Assembly (NCBI RefSeq): GCF_000721605.1
Contig: NZ_JOIZ01000026.1
Coordinates: 5,535-69,534, forward strand
Direction of reading: 5' to 3'
Source of the DNA: Streptomyces sp. NRRL S-37
GTDB lineage: Bacteria > Actinomycetota > Actinomycetes > Streptomycetales > Streptomycetaceae
DNA length: 64,000 bases
The translations under genes were made by a program, and so were the position numbers. Under the pieces are notes generated by a model. It was not told the origin of the DNA, searched no databases, and worked only from the letters and a program-made list of their open reading frames with translations. How positions within the stretch are numbered: position 1 is the stretch's first letter; every line of letters starts with the position of its first letter. Below, piece after piece: positions 55,789 through 64,000 of this stretch.

Positions 55789-57381
55789 TCACCAGGTGAA
55801 CCCGGGGTCCACCTTCATGCAGGCCTTCTCGTCCGCGCCGTTGAGCGCCTCGGCGGTCTCGGGCACCTCGTTGTTCTCCTCGGGTGCCTTGTACGTCGTG
55901 CCCTCGCGCCAGTCCGCGCCCACCACGAGCGTGACCCCGGAGACGTCGGTCGACCTGCGCACCGCGCCCGGCGCGAGGCCCAGGGCCTCGGCGACCGCCG
56001 CGGCGTCGCCCTCCAGGTCCGCGCTCGGGTAGCGGACGACGGTCGTCTTCTCGCTCAGCGAGGCGCTCCGGTCGGCGACCGCCTTGGTGAACCCCTCCTC
56101 CACGAGCAGCTCCGCCACGGTGCCGGCCCGGCCGGGGGCCGCGCCCAGGGTGTCGGTGCGGGTGCCGTTCCGCACCAGGACCGGGATCTCGGCGTCCTCG
56201 GCGGCCGGGTCGTCCGGGCCCTGGTCCTCCTGCGTCGGGGTGGCCTTCTTCTTCGTGTCCCCGCCGTCCAGGGGGATGTCCTCGCGCACCAGCCGGAAGA
56301 GCTGCTCGGCGTCCTCCGTGGGCTCCACCCGCGCGCCCACGTACCGGTTCGGCATGGTGGTCATGGTGATGCGCTCCGGTTCGACCTTCCGCAGCTCGGT
56401 GCTGAGGTCGTAGAGCTTCTTGACCGAGTCCAGGCCCGGATCGACGGTGAGTGCCTCGGTGGCCTTCTCGGCGAGCCTGCGCAGCTTGTTCGGGTTGCCC
56501 AGGGTGGCGTTCTCGCGCAGCTCCCTGACCATCGAGTTCATGTACATGTGCTGGGCCTTGGCCCGTGCCAGGTCGCTGCCGTCCTCGAAGCCGTACCGGG
56601 TGCGCAGCCACTGCAGGGCCTGCTCGCCCTTGACCGGGTGGGTGCCCTTCTCCAGCTTCAGGCCGGAGCCGTGCCCCTGGCTGTCGCGTGAGTGGATGTT
56701 GGCGTCGACGCACACCGGGACACCGCCGATGGCGTCCGCCATCGCCACCACACCCGCGAAGTCGACCATGAGGAAGTGGTCGATGTGGATGCCGGTGAGC
56801 TCCTGCCAGGTGGCGACCGTGCAGCCCGGACCGCCGTGCCCGAGGCTCTGATTGGTCATCACCCGCCTGTTGCTCGCCGGGTACACCGTGCCGTCGTCGG
56901 GGTCGGTGCACTTCGGGATCTCCAGGAGGGTGTCCCGCGGCATGCTGACGACCGACATGTTGCTGCGGTCGGCGGACAGGTGCACCAGCATCTGGACGTC
57001 CGCCAGCGGGGTGGAGCCGAACGTCTCCCGGGCGCCGCCGAGTTCCTGGTTCTCCTTGCTGTCCCGCGCGTCGGAGCCGATGAGCAGGATGTTCAACGGG
57101 GTCTGCCCCGCGGCGTTCGGCGTCGGCTCCGGGATCTTCTGGTCACCGAGGTTGAGTTCCTGCTGCTCGATGTTGGCGTTGAGATGCCGGTAGTAGACGT
57201 AGCCGGCGCCGGCCGTGCCCACTATCAGCACGGCCAGCACCATCGCCGACCAGCGGAGCACCCGGTGCTTGCGCGGCGCCCTGCGCCCGTCGCCCGGACC
57301 CTCGCCGCTCCCTTCCCCGAGAGCGGCCTCGTCCTCGGCCTCGGCGGCCGGTACGGCCTCCTGCACACTGTTCTGCGTCAA
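55789..57381 (-). CDS. LCP family protein with LytR_C domain [LCP-D]
   Basis: A 530-residue LCP protein. Acidic tail, then RKHRVLRWSAM leading into one membrane segment (VLAVLIVGTAGAGYVYYRHLN), LCP domain (NILLIGSDARDSKE, SMPRDTLLEIPKC, IDHFLMVDF, IGGVPVCVDANIH, LQWLRTRYG..DLARAKAQH) and LytR_C (IPVLVRNGTRTDTLG to TLVVGADWREG). It ends ALNGADEKACMKVDPGFTW; the same end, with changes, occurs in LCP-F. TTG 57381 is chosen since GGAGGA precedes it by 8 bases. Paralogue of LCP-F. Confidence 0.92.
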   Translation of the reverse strand: MTQNSVQEAVPAAEAEDEAALGEGSGEGPGDGRRAPRKHRVLRWSAMVLAVLIVGTAGAGYVYYRHLNANIEQQELNLGDQKIPEPTPNAAGQTPLNILLIGSDARDSKENQELGGARETFGSTPLADVQMLVHLSADRSNMSVVSMPRDTLLEIPKCTDPDDGTVYPASNRRVMTNQSLGHGGPGCTVATWQELTGIHIDHFLMVDFAGVVAMADAIGGVPVCVDANIHSRDSQGHGSGLKLEKGTHPVKGEQALQWLRTRYGFEDGSDLARAKAQHMYMNSMVRELRENATLGNPNKLRRLAEKATEALTVDPGLDSVKKLYDLSTELRKVEPERITMTTMPNRYVGARVEPTEDAEQLFRLVREDIPLDGGDTKKKATPTQEDQGPDDPAAEDAEIPVLVRNGTRTDTLGAAPGRAGTVAELLVEEGFTKAVADRSASLSEKTTVVRYPSADLEGDAAAVAEALGLAPGAVRRSTDVSGVTLVVGADWREGTTYKAPEENNEVPETAEALNGADEKACMKVDPGFTW

Positions 57382-57405
57382 CTTCTGCGTCCTCCACAGC
57401 CCTCA

Positions 57406-57443
57406 GGGCCCGCCGTACGTCTTGGAGACATACGACGGGCCCG
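57406..57443 (-). terminator. Hairpin between LCP-E and LCP-D
   Basis: GGGCCCGCCGT (57406-57416) and ACGACGGGCCC (57433-57443) pair with one mismatch, 19 bases after the LCP-E stop on its coding strand. Confidence 0.6.
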
Positions 57444-57461
57444 TGAGGTTGCGCTACGGCC

Positions 57462-58895
57462 TCAACTCGCGCACTGAACTTTGTCGGCCGTGGACTTCTC
57501 CACCTCGGGCGTCTCGGCCGACGCGGCGTCGAGTTTGACTCCGGCGCCCTTGAAGTCCTTGCCGAGGGTGAGGGTCATGGTGGGCAGGCCCTGGGAGTTG
57601 GTGACGCTTTCGCCGGGTTTCATGGCGGATCCGGACAGACGCGGACCTCGGACGGGTCGGCCTTGGTGCCCTTGAGGCGGGCGGCGACCGCCGCGGCCTC
57701 CGGCGGGGTTGTCGACCACCGGCACCGTCAGGAACGTGATGTTCTTCGGCGGTACCTTCTTCAGCTCCAGGGCGATGTCCTTCAGCGTGCCCACCGTGCC
57801 GATGGCGCTGTCCACGGTGAGCGCCTTGGTCGCGGCCTCGGCCAGCTTGATCAGCTTGGTGGGGCTGGTGAGGGTGTCGCTGGAGGACATCTGCCGCATG
57901 AGGGAGCCCAGGAACTGCTGCTGGACCTTGATGCGGTCCAGGTCGCCCTCGTTGCCGAAGGAGTGCCGGGTGCGCAGGAAGGCCAGCGCCTGCTCGCCCT
58001 CGATCTGTGACTCGCCGGCGGGCAGCTTCAGATGGGACTTCGGGTCGTCGACGGCGTGCTCCACACAGACCTTCACGCCGCCGACCGCCGTGGTCAGCGT
58101 CTTGACCGCGTTGAAGTCGGCCATCATGAAGTGGTGGGGCTGGATGCCGGTCGCCTCCTTCACCGTGCGCATGGTGCAGCCGGCGTCCCGGCCGTCCTGG
58201 CCGAGGCTCGTGTTGAAGCGGACGCCGGTGGAGCCGGGGACGACCTTCTCCGTCCCGTCCTCCTGCGTGGTGGGGCAGTCGGGGATGTCGACGATCATGT
58301 CGCGGGGGATGCTGAGCGCGGTGGCGTTGGAGCGGTCCTTGGAGACGTGCAGCAGGATCGTGGTGTCGGCGTGGCCCGTGCTGCCCTTGTCGCCGTAGCC
58401 CTCGTTGCCCTCACCGGTGCGCTTGTCGGTGCCGATGATGAGGATGTTGAAGGCCTCGTCCTTCTTGAAGCTGCTGCTGCCCGCGGTGCCCACGTCCGTC
58501 GTCGTGACGTTGCCCTCGAGGTGCTTGAGGTAGAGGTAGCCGCCGACGCCGGCGGCGAGGACGGTGAACGCCATGGTGCCGCCGGTCCACATCAGGACCT
58601 TTTTGCCCCGTGACTTCTTCTTCTCCGGCCGGCGTCCGCGCCGTCCCGGTGCCGGTTCCTCCGGCGCCGTACCACGGCGTCGCCGCTGGGGCGGGACCTC
58701 ACGGCCGGGCGCGGCCGTACGGCGGCCCCGCGCGTCCTCGGTGGCGTCGCGCGGGGCGGACCTGCGCGGTCCCGGGACGGCCGGCTGCGGTGCGGAAGAG
58801 GGCAGTCGCAGTTCGTATTCGCCGGTCCGCGGATTCAGTACCCACTGGTCTGCGGGGTCGACGTCGTCTGCCCGTCCACGTCCTTGCGCGTCCAC
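57462..58895 (-). CDS. LCP family protein with internally deleted LytR_C region [LCP-E]
   Basis: A 477-residue LCP protein. The cytoplasmic tail carries DPADQWVLNPRTGEYELRL as in LCP-A and LCP-G, then a Lys/Arg-rich stretch, one membrane segment, and the LCP domain (NILIIGTDKRTGEGNE, SIPRDMIVDIPDC, PHHFMMADFNAVK, VGGVKVCVEH, LAFLRTRHS..DLDRIKVQQ). After VVDNPA the frame reads 20 residues of Gly/Arg-rich nonsense (57636-57705) that make sense in another frame as EAAAVAARLKGTKADPSEVRV, then returns to LSGSAMKPGES. The LytR_C core is missing. GTG 58895 matches the conserved VDAQG start. Either a real double lesion or an assembly fault. Confidence 0.85.
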   Translation of the reverse strand: MDAQGRGRADDVDPADQWVLNPRTGEYELRLPSSAPQPAVPGPRRSAPRDATEDARGRRTAAPGREVPPQRRRRGTAPEEPAPGRRGRRPEKKKSRGKKVLMWTGGTMAFTVLAAGVGGYLYLKHLEGNVTTTDVGTAGSSSFKKDEAFNILIIGTDKRTGEGNEGYGDKGSTGHADTTILLHVSKDRSNATALSIPRDMIVDIPDCPTTQEDGTEKVVPGSTGVRFNTSLGQDGRDAGCTMRTVKEATGIQPHHFMMADFNAVKTLTTAVGGVKVCVEHAVDDPKSHLKLPAGESQIEGEQALAFLRTRHSFGNEGDLDRIKVQQQFLGSLMRQMSSSDTLTSPTKLIKLAEAATKALTVDSAIGTVGTLKDIALELKKVPPKNITFLTVPVVDNPAGGRGGRRPPQGHQGRPVRGPRLSGSAMKPGESVTNSQGLPTMTLTLGKDFKGAGVKLDAASAETPEVEKSTADKVQCAS

Positions 58896-59097
58896 GGTTT
58901 TCCCATCCTCCGTCAGGGCCACGCGGCGCCTGCTCCGAAGGCGCACGGTAAAGGTCGGCACGTGCACTGCGCCAGAGCGGATCTCATGGCGGGGGCACGG
59001 GGATGCTCACACTATCTGCCAAGTTGAGCGTCGAACGGTACAGGTGACGTATCCGACGTTCCCACCCTCGAAGCAACTCCCTTTATGTGCCGAATTC

Positions 59098-60732
59098 CTA
59101 CCATCGGTAAGGCTTGTACACGTCCATGCATGCGCCCGTCTCGGACCCGTTCAGGGCGTCGCTGCTGTCGGGCAGGTCCCCGGCCTCCGGTTTTCTCTGC
59201 CGCGGATACGACGTGCCCGTACGCCAGTCCGCCCCGACGTCGACCGTGATCCCGGACACGTCCGTCGACTTGCGCGTCGCGCTCGCCGGGATGCCCAGTG
59301 CCTCGGCGACCCGGCGGGCGTCCTCGGCCGACTCGTCGCCCGGGTAACGGACGACGGTCCGCTGCTCGGACAGCGCCGCCGACGTGTCCGCCGTCGCCCG
59401 GTCGAAGCCCTGCTCCACCAGCGCCCCGGCGACGGCGTGCGCACGGCCGTCGACCGGTCCGAGGGTGGCGGACCGGGTGGCGTTCCGTACCAGGACGTCG
59501 ATGGCGGCGGCATCGGAGGCCTTCGCGGTGGGCTCCGCGGAGGGCTTCGCAGAAGCCTTCGCGCCGCCGTCGTCCTTGCCGCCGTTGTCGTCGAAGGACA
59601 CGTCGTCGCGGAGCATCGCCCACATCCGCTCGGCGTCGTCACCGTCCGGAAGCAGGTGGTTCGCGTTCTCGGGGTCCGGGACGGTGGGCATCGTCGTCAT
59701 GGTGATGCGGTTCGAGGGGACCGTCTTGAGCTGCATACCGAGGTCGAACAGCTTCTTGACCGTGCCGATCTCCTCGGACACCGCCAGCGACTTCGTGGCC
59801 GCCTCGGCCAGGCCCATCAGCCTGCCGGTGTCGGTGAAGACGTTCTGGCCCCGCAGGGTGCGCATCGCCGAGTTCATGTACATGCGCTGCGCCCGGGTCC
59901 GCAGCACGTCGCTGCCCCAGGCGTGCCGGGTGCGCAGCCACTGCAGCGCCTGCTCGCCCTTCACCTTCCTGGACCCGGCCCTCATCTTCAGCCCTGAGCC
60001 GCCGGGCACCCGGGGCAGCGGGCGGTCCCACACGTTCTGGTTCACGCAGACCTCGACACCGCCGATGGCGTCGGCCATCCGCACCACGCCCGCGAAGTCG
60101 ATGGTCATCCAGTGGTCGATGTAGACACCGGTGAGGTTCTCCCAGGTGGCCAGCGTGCAGCCGGGCCCGCCGCGGCCCAGCGACTCGTTGATGATCGTGT
60201 CGACCGCCGGGTAGGTCCTGCCGGTCTCCGGATCGGTGCACTCGGGGATGTCGACCCGGGTGTCGCGCGGAATGCTCACCACCGCGGCGCTCTCGCGGTC
60301 CGCCGCCAGGTGGATCAGCATCTGCACATCGCCCAGCGGCGCGCTGTCGCGGTGGTCCTTGCCGCCGCCCAGTGCCACGTTGGCGTCGGAGGCGCGGCTG
60401 TCGGAGCCGATCAGCAGGATGTTCAGGGGAGTCTGCCCGGCGGCGTTCGGCTCGGTCCTGCGGGCCTTGGAGTCGCCGCTGCTGCGCTCCCCCTTTTCGA
60501 TGTTGCCGTTCAGATGCCGGTAGTAGAGGTATCCGGCGCCGGCCGTGCCGAGTATCAGGACCGACAGCGTCATCGCGGACCACCTGAGCACGCGGTGCCG
60601 CCGCCCGGGGCGCCTGCCGTGGTCGCGCCGTCCGCCGCCCCCGCCGTCGGTGCCGTCCGTGCCGGGACCGTCCCCGGCGGACCGGACCGCCTCCGGCCGC
60701 GTTCCCTCTCCCCGCACACCGCTGTGTGTCAT
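59098..60732 (-). CDS. LCP family protein with LytR_C domain [LCP-F]
   Basis: A 544-residue LCP protein and paralogue of LCP-D. RRHRVLRWSAM precedes the membrane segment (LSVLILGTAGAGYLYYRHLN). LCP motifs: NILLIGSDSRASD, SIPRDTRVDIPEC, IDHWMTIDF, IGGVEVCVNQNVWD, LQWLRTRHA..DVLRTRAQR; the usual Asp-x-x-Arg is altered to DVLRTR. LytR_C runs IDVLVRNATRSATLG to ITVDVGADWRTG. It ends ALNGSETGACMDVYKPYRW. ATG 60732 is chosen because GGAG lies 6 bases upstream. Confidence 0.92.
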   Translation of the reverse strand: MTHSGVRGEGTRPEAVRSAGDGPGTDGTDGGGGGRRDHGRRPGRRHRVLRWSAMTLSVLILGTAGAGYLYYRHLNGNIEKGERSSGDSKARRTEPNAAGQTPLNILLIGSDSRASDANVALGGGKDHRDSAPLGDVQMLIHLAADRESAAVVSIPRDTRVDIPECTDPETGRTYPAVDTIINESLGRGGPGCTLATWENLTGVYIDHWMTIDFAGVVRMADAIGGVEVCVNQNVWDRPLPRVPGGSGLKMRAGSRKVKGEQALQWLRTRHAWGSDVLRTRAQRMYMNSAMRTLRGQNVFTDTGRLMGLAEAATKSLAVSEEIGTVKKLFDLGMQLKTVPSNRITMTTMPTVPDPENANHLLPDGDDAERMWAMLRDDVSFDDNGGKDDGGAKASAKPSAEPTAKASDAAAIDVLVRNATRSATLGPVDGRAHAVAGALVEQGFDRATADTSAALSEQRTVVRYPGDESAEDARRVAEALGIPASATRKSTDVSGITVDVGADWRTGTSYPRQRKPEAGDLPDSSDALNGSETGACMDVYKPYRW

Positions 60733-60896
60733 GCCTTCTCCCCGTCCTCGCTTCCGTGGACGTGCCCCCGCGCGCGGTTCTTCCGCACAGTCGGACACAC
60801 GCCGGCCCTCAACGGCTGTACGGCCGCGCCGGAGGATCGGCTGCCCTTCCGGCGGCACCAGGGCCGCCCTGTAGGACGCGTGACGGGACCCTCAGG

Positions 60897-62356
60897 TCAC
60901 TTGGCGCACTCGACCTTGTCCGCCGTGGACTTCTGGACCTCCTCGGGGGCCTTGCCGGAGGTGGCGTTGATTTTGATTCCGGCGCCCTTGAAGTCCTTGC
61001 CGAGGGTGAGGGTCATGGTGGGCAGGCCCTGGGAGTTGGTGACGCTTTCGCCGGGTTTCATGGCGGATCCGGACAGGCGGACGCGGACCTCGGACGGGTC
61101 GGCCTTGGTGCCCTTGAGGCGGGCGGCGACCGCCGCGGCCTCGCCTTGACCTTCTCGGCGGGGTTGTCGTCCACCGGCACCGTGGCGAAGGTCAGGTTCT
61201 TGGTGTTGAGCTTGCCCAGCTCCAGGCCGAGGTCCTTCAGCTTGCCGATGCTGTCCAGCTGGGAGTCGACGGTCAGCGCCTCGGTGCCGGCCTCGGCGAG
61301 CTTCAGCATCTTGGACGGGCTGGTGAGCGTGTCGTTGGACTTCAGCTTGCGCATCAGCGAGCTGAGGAACTGCTGCTGGATCTCGATGCGGCTCAGGTCG
61401 CCGCCGAAGCCCACCGAGTGCCGGGTGCGCACGAAGGCCAGCGCCTGCTCGCCCTCGATGGTGTGCTTGCCCGCCGACAGCTTCAGATGCGAGTCCGGGT
61501 CGTCGATGTCCTTCGCCAGACACACCTCGACCCCGTCGACGGCCGTGGTCAGCGTCTTGACCGCGTTGAAGTCGGCCACCATGAAGTTGTCGGGGGTCAC
61601 ACCGGTCAGCTCGGTGACGGTCCGCATGGTGCAGCTGGGCGTACGGCCGTCCTGGCCGAGGCTCGTGTTGAAGCGGACGCCGGTGGAGCCGGGGATGACC
61701 TTCTCCGTCCCGTCCTCCTGCGTGGTCGGGCAGTCGGGGATGTCGACGATCAGGTCCCGCGGGATGCTGAGCGCGGTCGCGTTGGAGCGGTCCTTGGAGA
61801 CGTGCAGCAGGATCGTGGTGTCCGCGTGGCCCGTGCTGCCCTTGTCGCCGTAGCCCTCGTTGCCGGCACCGGTGCGCTTGTCGGTGCCGATCAGCAGGAT
61901 GTTGATGGCCTTGTCCTTCTGGAAGCCACCGGTGCCCGCGCCGTCGTCGGGGAGCGACTGGATGTTGTCGCTGAGGTGCTCCAGGTAGAGGTAGCCGCCG
62001 ACGGCGGTGGCGAGGACGACGAACGCCATGGTGCCGCCGGTCCACAGCAGGATCTTCTTGCCCCGCGACTTCTTCTTCGCCTTCTTCGCCGGCCGGCGCC
62101 CGCGCCGCCCCGGCGCCGGTTCCTCCGGTGCCGTACGGCGTCGCCGCTGAGGCGGGACCTCACGGCCGGGCGCGGCCGTACGGCGGCCCCGCGCGCCCTC
62201 GGTGGTGTCACGCGGGGCGGATCCGCGCGGTCCCGGGACGGCAGGCCGCGGCGTGGAAGAGGGGAGTCGCAGTTCGTATTCGCCGGTGTCCGGATTCAGT
62301 ACCCACTGATCCGCGGGATCGACGTTCTCCGTCCGCTCACGTCCTTGCGCGTCCAC
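60897..62356 (-). pseudogene. LCP family gene with frameshift in the LytR_C region [LCP-G]
   Basis: Paralogue of LCP-E. The intact part (62356 down to about 61145, about 400 residues) has the DPADQWVLNPDTGEYELRL tail, a membrane segment and a complete LCP domain (NILLIGTDKRTGAGNE, SIPRDLIVDIPDC, VDGVEVCLAK, LAFVRTRHS..DLSRIEIQQ). After VDDNPAEKVKA the frame breaks: this reading ends in nonsense at 61058, while the next frame continues EAAAVAARLKGTKADPSEVRVRLSGSAMKPG and ends STADKVECAK at 60897. The LytR_C core between EVRV and LSGSAMK is also missing. The truncated protein could still act as an LCP enzyme. Frameshift may be real or an assembly fault. Confidence 0.8.
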
Positions 62357-62616
62357 GCCTGTCCGCATCCTTCGTCGGGGCCATGAGGTGCGCCCTCCCC
62401 TCCGGACGCCCGGTCTCGGTCTTCCCGGCGCGCGCTCCTCCTCGCGGCGGGGCCTGACGGGCACCGGCGCACCGGACCGTCACATTAACCGCCCGGTTCG
62501 CCGCGGGGCGACGTCGGCCTTGAATTCTCAGCTTCCTTACAGCGGGCAATGCGTGCATTTACTGAACCAAGGGGCCACTGTCCCGAACAGCTCTTTTGCC
62601 GGTCTTGGGGCTCGCT

Positions 62617-63810
62617 TTACCCGCAGATGTCCTCGGCGGCGGAGTTGCCGGAGAACGTGGGCGCCGGAGACACCCCGCCGGGACCGCCGTCCGGTGCGGA
62701 ATCCCGCACGGCCGGCGCGACCGCCACGGGCCGGTCCGCACGCAGCCGGGCGAACAGTTCCCCCGCCGCGGGCTGCGCGAGCTGGTCACGATCGGCGTCC
62801 CCGCTGTACGGCTCCCGGGGCACGGTCAGGAACCGCACCCGCGCGGTGGGGATCTCGCGCAGCCCGCGCGCGAGGTCGTACAGATCCCGCAGGCTGGCCA
62901 GCCCCGGATCGGTGGTGAGCGACGAGGTGGCCGCGTCCAGGACGGGATACAGCTTCACCGGGTTCAGCAGGACGTCGTTGCCGCTCACCTTGCTGACGAG
63001 CGCGCCGAGGAAGCGCTGCTGCCGTTCCATACGGCTGGTGTCGCTGCCGTCGCCGAGGGTCTTGCGGGCCCGGACGTAACCGAGCGCCTGCTCCCCGTCC
63101 AGCGTCACCCGGCCCGCCGGCAGTCTCAGTCCGGCGTCCTCGTCGTCGACGGGCTCGCGCAGGCACACCTCGACGCCGTCCACCGCGTCGACCATCTCCT
63201 TGAAACCGCCGAAGTCGACGACGACGTGGTGGTCGACGCGGATGTCCGTGAGTTTCTCGACGGTGCGGATGGTGCAGGCGGAACCGCCCACCGCGAAAGC
63301 CGAGTTGAACATCGTGAACACCGGCTCGGAACGCGATCCGTCGGGGCGGCGGCAGCCGGGCACGTCCACCATCAGGTCCCGGGGGACCGACACCGCGGTG
63401 GCGCTGCGCCGGCCCGCCGACAGATGCAGCAGGATCACGGTGTCCGAACGCTCCGTCCCCGCGTCCCGCCCGTAGCGGGCGTTCTCCTTCCCGGAGCGCG
63501 AGTCCGAGCCGATCAGCAGGATGTTCCGGGCGTCCTCGACGAGCGCCGTGGGCCGTTCCTCCTCGAACCGCGCGAGTTCGGCGGCCGCCGCCTCGTCCGG
63601 GGTGATGTTCCCCTCCAGCTTCCTGTACACCGCCCACCCGGCACCCGCGGCCGCGAGCAGGACGACGACGACGGCGAGCCCGGTGCCGCGCGCCCAGCGC
63701 CGCCGCCGGCGCCGGGCCCGGCCCCGCCCGCTCGCCGAGGACCCCGTCCCCGGACCGAGGGCACGGCCGCCCCCCGGCCGCGCGGGGGACGCTCCTGCGG
63801 TGTCACTCAT
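62617..63810 (-). CDS. LCP family protein, short C-terminus [LCP-H]
   Basis: A 397-residue LCP protein. Gly/Arg-rich tail, one membrane segment (GLAVVVVLLAAAGAGWAVY), LCP domain (NILLIGSDSRSGKEN, SVPRDLMVDVPGC, VDHHVVVDFGGFK, VDGVEVCLREPVDDEDAGL, LGYVRARKT..DTSRMERQQRF). There is no LytR_C; a short tail ends SAAEDICG, keeping the C-terminal Cys. ATG 63810 is chosen; GTG 63822 is an alternative start. Upstream to 64000 is GC-rich, with no gene seen. Confidence 0.9.
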   Translation of the reverse strand: MSDTAGASPARPGGGRALGPGTGSSASGRGRARRRRRRWARGTGLAVVVVLLAAAGAGWAVYRKLEGNITPDEAAAAELARFEEERPTALVEDARNILLIGSDSRSGKENARYGRDAGTERSDTVILLHLSAGRRSATAVSVPRDLMVDVPGCRRPDGSRSEPVFTMFNSAFAVGGSACTIRTVEKLTDIRVDHHVVVDFGGFKEMVDAVDGVEVCLREPVDDEDAGLRLPAGRVTLDGEQALGYVRARKTLGDGSDTSRMERQQRFLGALVSKVSGNDVLLNPVKLYPVLDAATSSLTTDPGLASLRDLYDLARGLREIPTARVRFLTVPREPYSGDADRDQLAQPAAGELFARLRADRPVAVAPAVRDSAPDGGPGGVSPAPTFSGNSAAEDICG

Positions 63811-64000
63811 GACCGGGTCCACCCCTCACTGCGTACGGCGTGCGGTGATGCCGTCGCGTACGACGATGACCCGGGGCGGCCGCCGGGGGCGGGTGGTGGT
63901 GCGCCGGACGGGGGAGGGGGCGGGGCGGACGGGGGGTGTGGCGGGGGGTGGGTTTCGGCGGGGTGGCGAAGGGTGTTTCCGGGGGTGACGGGTGGTGTGT

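Noticed and set aside
63811..64000. Possible gene at the right end
   Set aside because: The sequence is extremely G-rich on the plus strand with no codon pattern or ribosome site; too short to judge.

Overview
The window is about 72% GC chromosomal DNA with dense, mostly GTG/ATG-initiated genes, strong Shine-Dalgarno sites and hairpin terminators that mostly lack U-tracts. This is typical of Streptomyces. As far as I can recall, the gene order follows the core arm of the Streptomyces coelicolor chromosome around SCO3100 down to about SCO3040. No phage, IS element, integrase or CRISPR array was seen.

Region 1 (1-11 kb) holds the end of mazG, a cytochrome P450, two resuscitation-promoting-factor cell-wall hydrolases (rpfC, rpfA; a c-di-AMP riboswitch precedes rpfA only), enolase, the septum protein DivIC, a DUF501 protein, Ppx, a type II NADH dehydrogenase with two candidate Rex operators in its leader, and a cyclopropane-fatty-acid-synthase-like methyltransferase. 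Region 2 (11-26 kb) holds a MacB-type ABC exporter pair, the UUA-decoding tRNA-Leu (bldA), a Bax-inhibitor-1 family membrane protein, small conserved proteins, a thiolase, an SGNH hydrolase, cystathionine beta-synthase and the first of eight LytR-CpsA-Psr (LCP) proteins.

Region 3 (25-34 kb) is a histidine-utilisation locus: an RpiR-type regulator, a PLP decarboxylase divergent from hutU, then hutU, an M20 amidohydrolase, hutF and hutI. These would convert urocanate to glutamate by the formylglutamate route. The same imperfect inverted repeat lies upstream of the regulator and over the hutU promoter. Region 4 (34-49 kb) carries a SigB/F-type sigma factor divergent from an anti-anti-sigma/anti-sigma pair, a POT peptide transporter, a two-component system, a GtrA protein, purK-purE, a membrane-type dipeptidase, two VOC proteins divergent from a CGNR regulator, UDP-glucose dehydrogenase and an acyl-CoA dehydrogenase.

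Region 5 (49-64 kb) is dominated by cell-envelope functions: a phospholipase-D-fold synthase, a cysteine-rich four-helix copper-storage-like protein, a hotdog thioesterase, a family 2 glycosyltransferase and seven LCP genes in 13 kb. LCP proteins attach glycopolymers to peptidoglycan. Two neighbouring LCP paralogues share the same damaged C-terminal segment; one is frameshifted. Seven of the eight LCP proteins carry four extracytoplasmic cysteines, including one at the extreme C-terminus, while one has none.

Genes were identified by reading translations and motifs by eye. Start codons were chosen from ribosome-binding sites and family length. Locus numbers and gene names from S. coelicolor are from memory.
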